Shown: positions 44,534 to 55,694 of the stretch, one piece after another
Layout of the letters: each line of letters opens with the position of its first letter
Numbering within the stretch: position 1 is the stretch's first letter
Position numbers and translations under genes: made by a program
Assembly (NCBI RefSeq): GCF_041381155.1
Contig: NC_091143.1
Coordinates: 27,777,331 to 27,841,330, forward strand
Direction: 5' to 3'
Source of the DNA: Argopecten irradians
Lineage: Eukaryota > Mollusca > Bivalvia > Pectinida > Pectinidae
DNA: 64,000 nucleotides
The notes under the pieces: generated by a model
Databases searched by the model: none
Told to the model about the DNA's origin: nothing
Seen by the model: only the letters and a program-made list of their open reading frames with translations

Positions 44534-44955
44534 CTTAAAATCCAGAATAAAATGTCATTAGTACATATCTTTAAGTAACCTTGGAAGAAAAATTAACCCG
44601 GTGACATATGATTTTATGTGGTTTTTGTGATCCGGGTATACCTAAAATCAAAATATCAGAAAATGAACGAAATCTATGAGAGGAAACCAGAAGGGACGGT
44701 CTACCTTAATAGGTTTTAATTTTACAAGTACAAATAAGAGCTGAAAAGGGTACTGCCAAAAATCAATATATTGATATTTACAGTGCAGTGAAATGATTGT
44801 ATATGGTAAAATCATGAAGCCAAATTGTTGTCTTTAATTTCATTTTATGGTATTATTTATTGTTTTAAAGTGATTCCATATGTTTAAACCATCTGAAACA
44901 TGGTAATGTATAATAGTAGCTTGTCCCTCTAACACGGATTTGAAGGATTCGTTAA

Positions 44956-45310
44956 AGATGCTCCATCGCTGACAAATGGTATTTTTTCACTATCAAAAAC
45001 ATGAGCAGACGATTTAGTATTTTTCTTCAGTTACAAAAGTTACTTACTTTACACCATCACCACCATTGAAAAGTTTAAGCTTCTAAATTTACTTGAAGTT
45101 AAAAATATGAAAAATAATTAATTGCATCCCGAAAAAATTCCGTGTCACTATATCCTATATGGAATGAAGTACTGATTGCGCATGCACCAAAGGCAAAATA
45201 AATTAATTCAATTATTTTTTGTCTTAATTAGACATATATATATACGATTAAACGCCAATTATTGTTCAAATGATGAATACCATTTATGCTCTGTCGGCGG
45301 TGGAGCATCT
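44956..45310. mobile_element. TTAA-flanked MITE, copy 4
   Basis: Same ends as copy 3 with perfect TTAA flanks (44952-44955, 45311-45314). About 355 bp; it differs from copy 3 by scattered substitutions. Confidence 0.8.
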
Positions 45311-45344
45311 TTAAACTAATGATGTATAGATTATAGGGATTTAT

Positions 45345-46250
45345 ATATGCAACGCTCAGCATACAGGGAGTCAGACGACTGGTTCGCCCGTTGTCAGTAT
45401 AACGTGACCGGGTAGGGTGTATTCTTAGGTGTCGTCGACAGCATGTTTCAGTGATAGAGCACTGTAACAAGATGCCCATTGGCCTTAGCGGTCACTTGAG
45501 GTCGTATTCAGAATGGAAAAACATAAACACTATATATTGGCCTATCAGGTCATTGAAATCAGTAAGTGATTTTATAAATTTGATATTTTAATCTATGAAG
45601 AGTATATGGTTCCATCAATTCTGTGAATTCAAAAGATTTTTTGTTTTGTTTAAAATTATAGTTATTTTGACCGCGTTTTGCCCCGCCCCACTGGTCCCGG
45701 GGGGTCAGCTAGGACGTATATGGATATGTTGAAATGCTATATTTCAGAGTAATGATTCTAACCAAGTTTGACTCATTTCCTATGAAAATTGAGCAAATAA
45801 TGCTCCAAAAAGTGTTTTTCCTTTATAAAATGTAGTAAATTTGATCCCCTCCCCAGGGGAAAATCTGAGATCCCAGGGCTATTAAATTCACCATGGGACA
45901 ATATAATTCACAATATTGGTTGACCTTTGGCCATGGAAGGTTTCTGCAAAATTTCAACATATTTGGTTCAGCGGTTTTGTAGAAGTCGAAAATGTAAATT
46001 GTTTATCGCCATACGACGCATGGCTAACTACGCACGACGGACGACGACGGTCAAATGGCGATAATAGGTCACTTGAGACTTCGTTCCAGGTGACCTAAAA
46101 AGGGCAGTAGTTCCACTATACAAGAAAACGCAACACGAATATACTGCAGTATCCCAAAACGCTCACCTCACTCTATACACATGGGATGCTTTCCTCGCAG
46201 GACACTGGCTGTTTATGTCAGAATAATTAATCAAACAAAAACATGCAAAT
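45345..46250 (+). repeat. Dispersed repeat family A split by a second repeat
   Basis: 45345-45477 carries 'gctcagcatacagggag' through 'agtgatagagcactgtaac'; 46098-46250 carries 'gggcagtagttccactatac' and the 3' part. Between them (about 45478-46097) sits another repeat, starting 'ggccttagcggtcacttgag' and ending 'tcacttgagacttcgttcca' then 'ggtgacctaa', which has its own internal (ACGACGG) run. Confidence 0.6.
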
Positions 46251-46286
46251 TCTTTGCTGAAAAAAATCATATATGTATATTTAACC

Positions 46287-46415
46287 AATTTTTGTATGTA
46301 ATCCTCAAACATGTAAATGACTTCGAGACAATGCCATACTGCTCTATTATAACAACGTACCTAGTAACCTTTTTAACAAGCTTACGTGTCAAATGATTTC
46401 CTTGAATATAATAAA
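46287..46415 (+). repeat. 130-bp direct repeat, left flank of the Crypton
   Basis: From AATTTTTGTATGTAATCC to 'ccttgaatataataaa'. The same sequence with few differences occurs at 48766-48896, on the other side of the recombinase gene. Confidence 0.75.
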
Positions 46416-46426
46416 TAGAGGTTACA

Positions 46427-46580
46427 CAACGAGCAGCTATTGGATATTGAATTTATTTCACTCGAGTGAATTATTTTTTAAAAGTTACAAAAGACACGAG
46501 CTTTAGCGAGTGTCTTTTGTAACTTTTAAAAAATAATTCACGAGAGGGAAATTAATTCAATATCCAATAGTTGCGAGTGG
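46427..46580. repeat. Near-perfect 150-bp hairpin
   Basis: Arms of ~72 bp ('ctattggatattgaatt' ... 'ttttttaaaagttacaaaag') face each other across a loop of about 10 bases near 46497-46508. Only a short stretch around 'cactcgag' versus 'ccctctcg' is mismatched. Could be a foldback element or a terminal structure of the adjacent Crypton. Confidence 0.7.
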
Positions 46581-46920
46581 TGTGACCTGTTTCTACCACA
46601 ATGTTTTTCGTGACAATAGGCCCACGTTTTTTTTACTAGAGTTCCGTATGCAAATTAGGCGTAGTGATATAACCTGTATGATACAGAAACTAATTAATAT
46701 GCAAAACATTCAATTTCGTAATTATTTTTTATTACTTTAATAATTGATAATACACAAATATTTCTATAAAATAATGATAATTAAATGTATTTGATATCCG
46801 AAACCCAGTCATTTCATTCTCTTTAAATCATATTGACCGGGGACTATATGCGCGCAAATTTAACAGTTGTGTGGCCTTGGCATGTGACGTAATTTTCCCG
46901 CGCGGATTGTTCAACCCACT

Positions 46921-48732
46921 CTAGTCCGTGTCACTGTCGGAGTAAAGCACCCTTGGCCTTTGGCGTTTCCTACAAGTACACACGGACTTGTTGTTGATGT
47001 TTATTGTGAAAGATCCACCATTAATGGGTCCCGAAAACAATGACGGGAGCGTGTTTGGTAATGGTGGTCTGTTTGATACGTTTTGAAGTTGAACATCACC
47101 GTTTGATGACACTAGTGATGATGGCCGGGGCCGGATGATGGATTGTTTGCTGGCTGACCGATCTGCTCTGAGTGCGCGTTCGACAATGTTCTTGAGATCG
47201 TCCTATGTTGGTTTGAGTTTATTGTCGAATAGTTGTTAATACTCTGGATGTTCTTGTGTCCGGAAATCTGAAAGGATAAAAAAAATGCAAAAATATGCAA
47301 GTGATTCGTAAAAAAGTTACAGTAGCCCTACTGTACCGAAATATTTGTGATGGGATGTATTTTCTTAAATAAAGGTAAGTCTGCATTAAAAACATACATT
47401 TTGTTATTATTTAACGTACAAGAATATTTATTAATACCTGCATAATCTGATTGGGAGGCAACCCGTTATCATTCAACTTCTGTACAAGATACTTTCTTGC
47501 GCTATGGTTCGTGAGGCGCTTTCCATTTCCCCCTGTTTTGCTCGTCAAGCCTAAAACATTTTTATTGCAAATATTGAAAAATCCTGTATCACGGGTCATA
47601 ATTCAGTAATCATTTAGTATTAAAGTGCAAATAACCAGGACAATCGACCTTGACCTGTTGTGTGAAATTTTGAAATGCAACATGACATCGTGTACTGTTT
47701 CAGTACACACTGTAATACATTGTATAGCCTGTGTACAATCTGAAAGGGGGCGGGGCTTAGTTTTTGTTACTTTGTTGACAGCAGCTGTTTATTATAATGG
47801 AAGTTTAGGATGAATTCATAAAATATTACCTGCATTTTCTGCCATTGTAGTCATGAATCTTCCCAGTTTATTTACGCCGACAGGCTGGCACTTAAACCAC
47901 CTGCTAGATTTGTCCATGTTTGTATTAGTGGCGATATAATAGGGTGCATCATCATGGCAGTATGTTGGCGGGACGGCGAGATTGGTAGACCTTATAAGTG
48001 GCGACAGGGCAGCGTGATGGGGTTTTAGGGGTAGCCCAGGCGCGCGGGGGGGACGGCCCTTACATTCTTAGGATTTGATCCAGGCCTTGTTTTAGTTTGC
48101 CGTTCACGAAATTCAATGTACTCATTATTTTCTGAATCTTTACATAGCTTAATATCCCCCCAACACATATCCCTGTGTTCAGTAACACCTCGCATGCCAA
48201 AATGCACAGTATTTAGAAACCAAACTGTTCTTAACAAACTGTCAGGGTTGTGTGAACCAAGTTGACCTACGTCATACAATTTATCTATGTCTTTGTCTGA
48301 AACAGCATCAGCCCTCTTTTCTAAATTTCCCTTTCCCTCTCGTTTTAGCTTTTTTTGCTTAGATTTGATAACCTCCATTACCTTAGAAAACTCTACACTT
48401 GTTGTTAGTTGTTTGCCGTAATCTTTCGATTTCAAATACCGATCAATGCTACATGCCATGTTTCTAATGGTAGCAGGTTCATATTCCTTTCCATGATTGT
48501 TTCTAACATTCATAAAAAAGATACAAAGTAACTTGTTCAGCTGAACTGGCGGAATCGATTCTAATGGCCTGTTTTCCTTGAGAACACACTGAAAAAAATC
48601 TCGTACTTTTTTCATATCTAAATCAGTTTTTTTCTTAGTGTTTTTGTTGACCTCTGAAGCAATGAATCTGTCAACATCAAAATCTTCTAATGAATCTTTG
48701 TCTGACAAATATGGATCATGGGGGCTTATCAA
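46921..48732 (-). pseudogene. Crypton-type tyrosine recombinase, frameshifted
   Basis: Three exons read right to left: 47830-48732, 47438-47550 and 46921-47267, with matching phases and GT-AG sites. The first encodes an N-terminal core-binding region and a catalytic-domain start with Arg in HFGMRGVTEHRDMCW. The second has TNHSARKYL (His and Arg of the catalytic set). The third has SGHKNIQSINNYS (second His-type position and the likely nucleophile Tyr). This order matches the tyrosine recombinases of Crypton DNA transposons and their domesticated DUF3504 relatives. Breaks: the first exon leaves frame near 48027 (AGLGYP-like end, then stop) and again near 47960, before re-entering at DDAPYYIA; a third shift lies near 47115 in the C-terminal tail. 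A dead transposon copy. Confidence 0.8.
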
Positions 48733-48765
48733 CTGGGGGTGTTAATGTACTCTGAATGGTTTCCG

Positions 48766-48896
48766 AATTTTTGTATGTAATCCTCAAACATGTAAATGAC
48801 TTCGAGACAATGCCATACTGCTCTATTATAACAACGTACCTAGTAACCTTTTTTAACAAGCTTACGTGTAAATTGTTTTCCTTGAATTTAATAAAC
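48766..48896 (+). repeat. 130-bp direct repeat, right flank of the Crypton
   Basis: Second copy of 46287-46415, in the same orientation, just beyond the recombinase start codon. Confidence 0.75.
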
Positions 48897-49204
48897 GAGT
48901 GTAATCTTTGATTTAAATTCATATTATATAAAAAGGAATTATGAATGTATAGATAGTAGCAATTACAAATAATTGTGTTTTAGAAACTCTTTGCTGATTA
49001 AGGAAACATGTTGCATAATTTCTGTATATACATAAAACTGGATTTGTCATTAAATAAACATGAAAAGGCATACAATTGTTGTACATATCGTTCGATGATA
49101 ATACTTTTTAATATACAACAACAATGTCACTTTTAGAAGAATGGCCTATGCAGCTGATCGTTTCACTTTTACATCGGAGATCAAGGCGTGTTACATAACT
49201 CTGG

Positions 49205-50940
49205 CTGTTAATAGGAATCAAAAAAAACATAGGTGACTGTTTAGAATGTTGATAATTTCCATTTGCTGGACGATATAGTAGGACAAGGTTTGTTGATTGA
49301 TTTTGCTGATACGACTTATAAACAGCTAGGATCGTGTAGTCCTAGTACAGTAAAGGGAGATAAAGGCCGGCCTCATTTTGTACAATGGGTTGTGGTGTGT
49401 TCATAATGGAGGTACTTGTACTTTCTATATTGCTATCACACTGAATCATGCCGCCAAAGACACTCGAAACCCCATTTCCTTCTGGTCACATAATACTGAT
49501 AACATGCAAACCAGTCGTCCCACTCACATTATGTTCAGCGCCATATAGGAGCAGATACTTCCACGTTATTAGACATCGGTGTGTCTCGACCAGGGGACAG
49601 AAGTTTTCCTTACTTGGGCGAACGCTTAACTTAAGGTCAAATTTGAAGTGGCGGGAGACGTTAAAGGAAAATGAGAAAAAGAAAAAAGATAGCATATTTA
49701 GCCACCTTTTACAATTGTGCTATTAATGTTTTGGCAGATAAGAAATCACGAACATTAATCGAAGATGGCAGGTTTAATAGAACTTTGAGTTTTATCGGGA
49801 AAATAAATCGCTGTGAAATTCATGTGTGATGCAATCGCTACAATTTGTCCCCCTACACCGCGAAAATAAACTGGTATACATTAGGTTACATCTATATGCA
49901 GTACAAGAGGACATGATATACGAATAAGGTCTGTGCGTTAAATTGACATTCCTTATCCAAACGCAATACAACAATACCTTACTACTGTAATTTCATTATA
50001 ACATAAATGTTCCAGTGACATATCCATACATGTAATATGCCATGTCATGCTGATGTATCGTCGGCAGTAAAATACGCATATTTATTCTTTTAAAGAAGAA
50101 AATATAAACATATATTTGATAGATCAATTTACGTTAAATTATTCCCTTTTAACCTTTATTAATTATACTACACACGTACCATATTATGTTAGAAATCCAT
50201 ATTTACCTTGATGATCGATTTTGTGCTTTTATTTTTATGACGTGAGATTATCAAATATGAAACGAATGCCGAACAGATTTGCATCTTGATAAAAACTACT
50301 GTATACCTATGTTTAAATTAGTACATTCCCATGTCGGTAGGGTTGATCTGTTATGGATTCAATTGTCTCTGTGTAATATCTTTACACACGGAAGAGGTTA
50401 TTTCAGTTCACATTCTTACAGCGTTATGTGTTCATGGAAATGGCCTTGTATTTAGATCGGATAGGCAAATAACTCTGTATAATATCAAAGAGTGTGGAAT
50501 TACCAAAAAGTACACTTGAAACCAGAAAGGCTATCATTTCATTTTAAAATACTAAAATAGCAGACTCCCGAAATGAAACTGCACAAAGCATATACCTAAC
50601 AAGGTGAATAAGGCGTCATTCACATAGTACCAGTGTTTTATTTCTTATGGCAAACTGGTCATCTCGTCGAATTATTATTTCTTTTGAACATATGTGTAGA
50701 TTGGTACCTATCTATAAATTTTCAGACCGGTTCAAAAACAATATGATTGACTGGCAGATATATTAATTTTAAAATAAACAATTATAGATTGTTATCGCTA
50801 TCGATATACGTAGTATCTATTATTTAATGCCATCAATGGTGCATCCGGAATTGGCTGTGTATTATCATAATCCATCTCTGTTTTTTTATGTTGATTGTTA
50901 TTTTCTGTTGTCCAGAAGAATAAATCTGAAGTTGAAGAGA
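49205..50940. repeat. Segmental duplicate A of 61.3-63.9 kb
   Basis: Shared blocks in the same order: 'aaaggccggcctcattttgt', 'atgccgccaaagacactc', 'gcaaaccagtcgtcccact', 'ttatgacgtgagattatcaa', 'cgatatacgtagtat' and 'ttggctgtgtattatc' with 'aagttgaagagagaagtt'. Includes a minus-oriented family A copy at 49325-49690. No gene identified. Confidence 0.65.
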
Positions 50941-51359
50941 GAAGTTAATTGGATTTGTTCATAATATATCTCACTTTAATTGAACAAGTTATCATACTAT
51001 TATCACAAACATTGAAATAAGTACACCCTAAGTTATAACTTTGCTTGTAGAAAGCTATGTTCACAGTTTCTGCTTAATTCACTTTCAATTTTTCATGGTC
51101 CTGACATCTTACATTTTCCTGTAGGGATGAATTGGGTCATCAACAGTTTATATAAATGTATATGGAAAACGTGTTTTGGAGCTTACTTTGTTGAATTGCA
51201 AATGAAATCAGTCAAACCTGTTAAATAAAATTTCTGTGGTTTGAGCTGCGCGAAGCAGACAAATTATTTTAGGGTAGATGCACGTGTAGTTGCTTGTGTT
51301 AGGTACATAGAGATGACACAATAAAAAGCCACAAATTCCTCTATTATAAGTAAAATCAA

Positions 51360-51455
51360 TACTATTATACCGCAGCCTCCCAAAACATACAAACATTCAC
51401 ACACCACAACAGTAAGCACACATGGGAGACCGTTCTTAAATATTGTGACCAATAT
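51360..51455 (+). repeat. Dispersed repeat family A, 3' fragment
   Basis: 'ataccgcagcctcccaaaa' to 'cacacatgggagaccgttct'; the final tail is replaced. Confidence 0.5.
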
Positions 51456-51519
51456 CGCCAAATCAGTTATGAATCTAAAATAATAAAAAAAAAAATGAAA
51501 CCGATGCCCCATTGGTAAT

Positions 51520-52740
51520 AAATGAGGAGTTAAAATTATATCCTATTAATAAAGCCGAATCCATTAACGATTATTTTCTCTACTATTAATATCACTGAAC
51601 AAGTCAATAAAAATAAAGACCAGTTACATCTTATCACGTCTAATAAACCAGCTGGCCCGAATACTATTCCTCCCAAACTTATTAAAAATGTTTCCACTGC
51701 ACATCATATTTAACAAGGCTATTTCTACCCAGGCAGAATGTGCTCTCTTGGAGTCAATCCAGCTTGAAGTAATACGTATAATTACAGGTTTAAGAAAGGG
51801 GATTAGTCATAAATATTATATAATGAAATTGGTATTGTACCTCTCAGTAAGAGAAAAAATATTTATTAAAATATTACTTTTTATAATATTTTCAACAATA
51901 ACTGTTCAAACCATATAAAAGACCGACTACGACCATTTATTTACACCAGTAATGCCTATAACTTTTGCCATACTAGATTGTTTAATATTCCAGCCCCCAG
52001 AACTCATTTATACAACACTAGTTTTTCCGGCTTTAATGTCATAATGGAACTCTCCGTCCTGGGCCCAGTTTCATGAATATTCCTTTACTTTATGAAATTC
52101 ATTAACTTAAAATTCACCATAGAAAAGCATTACGGAAGTTAAGGAAAACCCCTTAAGTTAAGGAGCCTCCTTAAATCTGTAATGCTTTCCAATAGAGAAT
52201 TTTAAGTTAAGGAATTCCTTAAAGTTAAGGAATGTTCATGAAACTGGGCCCTGTCCGTTTCCGTCTGTGTCATCCTTACGTGCAATCAAAAAGGAATGCT
52301 TACAATCTGGTATAACCAATAATTTTCCAGTATGTTCGGAAGCATTTAAATATTCTGGCGAGAGGCAAGCGAATATTACATTACGCCACTTAAGATATTA
52401 CGCTAGTAATGTAAACTCTGTTTTATTTAACTCTCATTTAAGGGATAGTCCTGCCTGCCTGTGTGGTTTTCCAATTAAGATTCCTATCAATATTTCCTTT
52501 ATTGCCCACTCTATAACAATCAAAGAACTCACCTATGTAATTCTATTATTGCACTAGATATCAACATTCCTCATTCTATCGACACTTACCTCTATGGATA
52601 TAATGGCCACTATTTTAATTTAAATGATAGATTATTGAGAAATGTACATGAATATATTAGAGATAGCCGACGTTTTGTATGAGATGTCATTGACACTGAA
52701 ATCACTCTAATTCTATTCATTAAGATATTGTGAACATTTA
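51520..52740 (+). pseudogene. Decayed LINE reverse transcriptase region
   Basis: Fragments in different frames fit a non-LTR retrotransposon in order: SNKPAGPNTIPPKLIKNVS (51639-51695, the N-terminal RT finger motif), AECALLESIQLEVIRIITGL (about 51730-51790, after the RT core), and LFNSHLRDSPACLCGFPIK (about 52430-52490, C-terminal Cys motif). The RT catalytic core is deleted between the first two. Stops and frameshifts are frequent. A 191-bp palindromic element lies inside. Confidence 0.65.
52061..52251. mobile_element. 191-bp palindromic MITE inside the LINE
   Basis: Begins GGGCCCAGTTTCATGAAT and ends TTCATGAAACTGGGCCC. The arms extend inward through 'ccttaactt' and 'attcaccatagaaaagcatta' versus 'taatgctttccaatagagaat', so almost the whole element folds on itself. 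Flanking LINE sequence continues on both sides. Confidence 0.75.
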
Positions 52741-52759
52741 TTAAATATGCTTCTTTACC

Positions 52760-53340
52760 AACGAATAGTATTTTCTCTCCATGTTTTCTAAAAAAAGTCT
52801 GACCTTCTAATTTACTTCAAAATAAAAATATAAAATAATTCATTAATCCCGAAAAATGTCCAAGCCACTGTGCCCTATATGGAACGCAATCACCAACTGT
52901 ATATTAAATTACTTTACATTTTGAAAGATAAGAAAAGTGGTTTAGAACTTCTGTCGTCTTTATCGGAGGGATATATTTTAAAATAATAGTATATTAGGAG
53001 GTGAAACTATCACCTTGAGGAGCATACTGGTTATGAAATAGCTCTCTCCCTCCCCAATCTCTCTTTCTCGCTCTTCCCTCACTCTCTCCCTCTCTTTGTC
53101 TCAAATACAACTTTATATATTATGTATATCTTATCTTGTAAATGCCATCTTGTCTATGTAATTTGAATGTGGATTTCTTTTGGGAACGGACTTTATATAA
53201 GCTGTACAACTTGTGCCCTATCCCATTTCACATTTTGCAATAAAATATGTTTAAATCAAATTACTTTACATCTTTTTTTGTCTTCATTAGAAATATATTT
53301 ACATATGTTAACGCTAATATTGGCATAGTCTGTTACCCAA
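52760..53340. repeat. Old TTAA MITE remnant, interrupted
   Basis: 52790-52900 matches the MITE interior in the orientation of the 45.0-kb copy ('cttcaaaataaaaatat', 'aattcattaatcccgaaaaa', 'ccctatatggaacg'). It is interrupted at 52920 and picks up again after 53272 ('tttttttgtcttcattagaa'). Both ends are eroded. Confidence 0.45.
52920..53257 (+). mobile_element. 5'-truncated LINE 3' end with 14-bp target duplication
   Basis: The 338-bp insert is flanked by exact copies of AAATTACTTTACAT (52906-52919 and 53258-53271). It contains a C/T-rich run at 53040-53100, then 'tttataagctgtacaact'-like 3' UTR sequence and TTGCAATAAAATATG near the end. Variable-length target duplication plus a 3'-only fragment is the mark of target-primed reverse transcription. 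Confidence 0.75.
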
Positions 53341-53440
53341 TCCCAATGGCAATACTACAATAAAAATATTCTGAAATGAAAACTTATAAACCAAACCCAG
53401 CCTTTCGTGGTCATGCGCGTATACATCTATAACAAGAGGA

Positions 53441-53770
53441 GAAAATGTAGCGGCCAGACCGTGTTTGGATTCGAATCCGGGACCCTCAGAGCTCTAGCCG
53501 AGTGCTCAACCGACTGAGCTACCTGATAATCGATGATCGCCCCATTCCAGTCCCGCTACACTCCTCCCTCCTTTCTCGAAGTCTTCGACCTCGAAGATAT
53601 ACGAGACCCTTCCAAACACAACCACCATTGGTTATTAGTTGGGCGCCAATTTTGTAACAGGAGAGGAGAACATGTTGCGGCTAGACCGGAATTCGAACCC
53701 AGGACCTTCAGAACAGTAGCCGAGTGTTCTACCGACTGAGCTACCTGGTCACCGATGAGGGATCCAGTCC
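53441..53770 (-). repeat. Pair of tRNA-derived SINE-like repeats
   Basis: On the minus strand both copies (53441-53535 and 53664-53757) read GGTAGCTCAGTCGGT (A box) and, about 45 bp on, GGATTCGAATCC or GGGTTCGAATTCC (B box). They are ~223 bp apart in the same direction and share the flanking 'cagtcc..tcccgctacac'. The anticodon and acceptor stems do not pair convincingly, so they are not scored as tRNA genes. Confidence 0.6.
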
Positions 53771-53789
53771 AATCCCGCTACACGTCTTC

Positions 53790-54690
53790 AATCATCTGTA
53801 GCAATTACGCGAGGGTTTTTCGGTTTGACATATCGTTTTCTATATCGTCCGTCCGCCTGGATGTTAATAGAAGGTAAATAAAACAATCAACCTACTAATC
53901 TCTCGTCACTGTATCGGGAATTATTTCATTAATACACATTCTACATAACCATTATTAAAGACTTAAAATAAAATTCAAGCATGGAGATTCTGTCAGACCT
54001 AAAGCCAAGGTACATGTATCAAAGACATAGAATGATATACAACGTTTGAGTAATAAATTATTTGCGTTGGTTCGTTGAACTATTTTGCTTAATGTAAAAC
54101 AGCAAAAAAAAAAAAAAAAAAACCCACAAAAACCCAGCTATAAACAGCTAGTCATTTAAGCACGGTCGACCTGTTCTGTATGTTATATTTTCGTTCTCCC
54201 AACGTGTGTACATATATCACTAATAAACATCAAATAACTTCGTTTCGAGCACTTAATAATTTTTGTATTAAATTAGAAAGCTGTAACAAATTGCAATCCA
54301 AAACAAATTTCAATGTTAACCAAGTGTTTCATGTCAACCCAGCAACGCAATTAGATATATGATATAGAGTCACTTCTGATTAGAACGCATGCTTGTAATA
54401 GACGAACAACTATGCAGTTAAGCTGTCACATTAATAATTGACATGTCAAAATGAAAGGAATAAACTTAGCTATATACACGTGGCCTTAGAGCAAATAAGC
54501 GCCCTACTTCAGTAATGGTGTATCATAGCTCAAAATGCTGATATACTCAAGATAATATGTAACGGTTTTCGCAGCTTTTTGAAAATAATCTCATACAATT
54601 TTAGTAGAATCCAATCATTAAAGCGCATCTGACTTCGTTGAACAATTATAAACCTTATATGTCTATGTTAAGCAATCACTATTTCGTACA
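53790..54690. other. Intergenic stretch
   Basis: Holds an A-run at 54104-54122 and no recognisable exon or named repeat. Confidence 0.4.
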
Positions 54691-54719
54691 ACTTATTCCA
54701 TTGCAAAAAATAGTCAGGG

Positions 54720-54835
54720 GGTTACCATCACTGACGTTATATCCAGTCTCTGTGATTAATAGGTTTTTCTCCTGCATTGTTTTTATTTTACTATGAAATA
54801 GTCCATGGTTGGATATAACGTCAGTGAAAGTAACT
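54720..54835. repeat. Inverted repeat just downstream of the lectin gene
   Basis: GTTACCATCACTGACGTTAT at the left and GATATAACGTCAGTGAAAGT at the right pair over ~26 bp around a ~60-bp loop. Small foldback element. Confidence 0.55.
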
Positions 54836-54972
54836 CCTGGAGTATCGAGGATACGCGATGTCACGGTAACGCTTTCTTAATGATGTTTACTGATGAATAT
54901 ACCGGGTACACACATCAACTTTATATATGAATAGGACGCCACTCGTAAGAACGTAACGGACCAGACTAGACT

Positions 54973-55694
54973 TTACACCTGAATATGGTTATTGCTTCGT
55001 TGACCTTTCTTATTGGTAACGGCATATACAAGATGAAGAATGTCTGGTATAACTATTAGACATAAAATAAATATAATGATGACACAACCAGACGACCCTA
55101 TTATGACACTGCTAGGACGAGCGTCATACACACTTATCAGTTTACGTCGACTCATTGACGTGTTTGATTTTAAAACGGTTAGTTTCTTCTTCATCGCAGC
55201 GATGGCGGTTTGTAATTCTTCCGGTTTGAACTGTATTTCCTTAGCTTTTCGACAACAACATTGCATGGTATCAGTTTGTGTATTATTGTAAGTTATGTAA
55301 TCACTGCTGATGGAAGTTGTAGCATCATTTACTTCAGTTGTACGTAGGTTATCATCCACTGAAAAGTTTGTGGAAGTTGTGTCATATTTGTGAGTTAAGT
55401 CGTATGGTGTACTTGTTGTTCCACTGTCAGTTGAGCTTGGTCCGGTTAAGGATGCACTTTCAGTCGAAAAAAACCCAGTTGTTGTAATGTGGTTGTTGGT
55501 GGTGAAATCTTTGTCATTGGAGGTAACTTCTTCATTTGAAACTGTTGTATCAGTATCATCATCCACTGGGGAGGTTGTGGCATCAGAAAATAAGTCTGAC
55601 ATTCGATGTGTTGTAATGGTTGTTTGTTTGTCTGCAGTGGATGGCTCATTTGTGGGGGTTACACTTTCAGTTGATGAAGGAATCTCTGTTGTAT
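54973..55694 (-). CDS. Lectin gene last exon (stalk, TM, tail)
   Basis: Acceptor TTTTAATAG|AT (at 55695), 240 codons and stop. It starts TTEIPSSTESVTPTNEPSTA and stays rich in Thr, Ser and Asp for ~130 residues, as in an O-glycosylated stalk. It then gives TMQCCCRKAKEIQFKPEELQ, a Lys-rich helix, RRKLISVYDARPSS, a ~25-residue hydrophobic span (SGCVIIIFILCLIVI) and a short tail. The Cys cluster, KPEEL helix, RKLIS-D-RPSS and TM order recurs in molluscan surface proteins as I remember them. Confidence 0.85.

Noticed and set aside
51720..51918. Independent small gene on the plus strand
   Set aside because: Its sequence fits the region after the RT core of a LINE and continues in other frames up- and downstream, so it is part of a decayed retroelement.
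53441..53770. Two tRNA genes on the minus strand
   Set aside because: A- and B-box motifs are good, but no acceptor stem or clear anticodon arm can be paired and the two copies share non-tRNA flanks, so SINE-derived repeats fit better.
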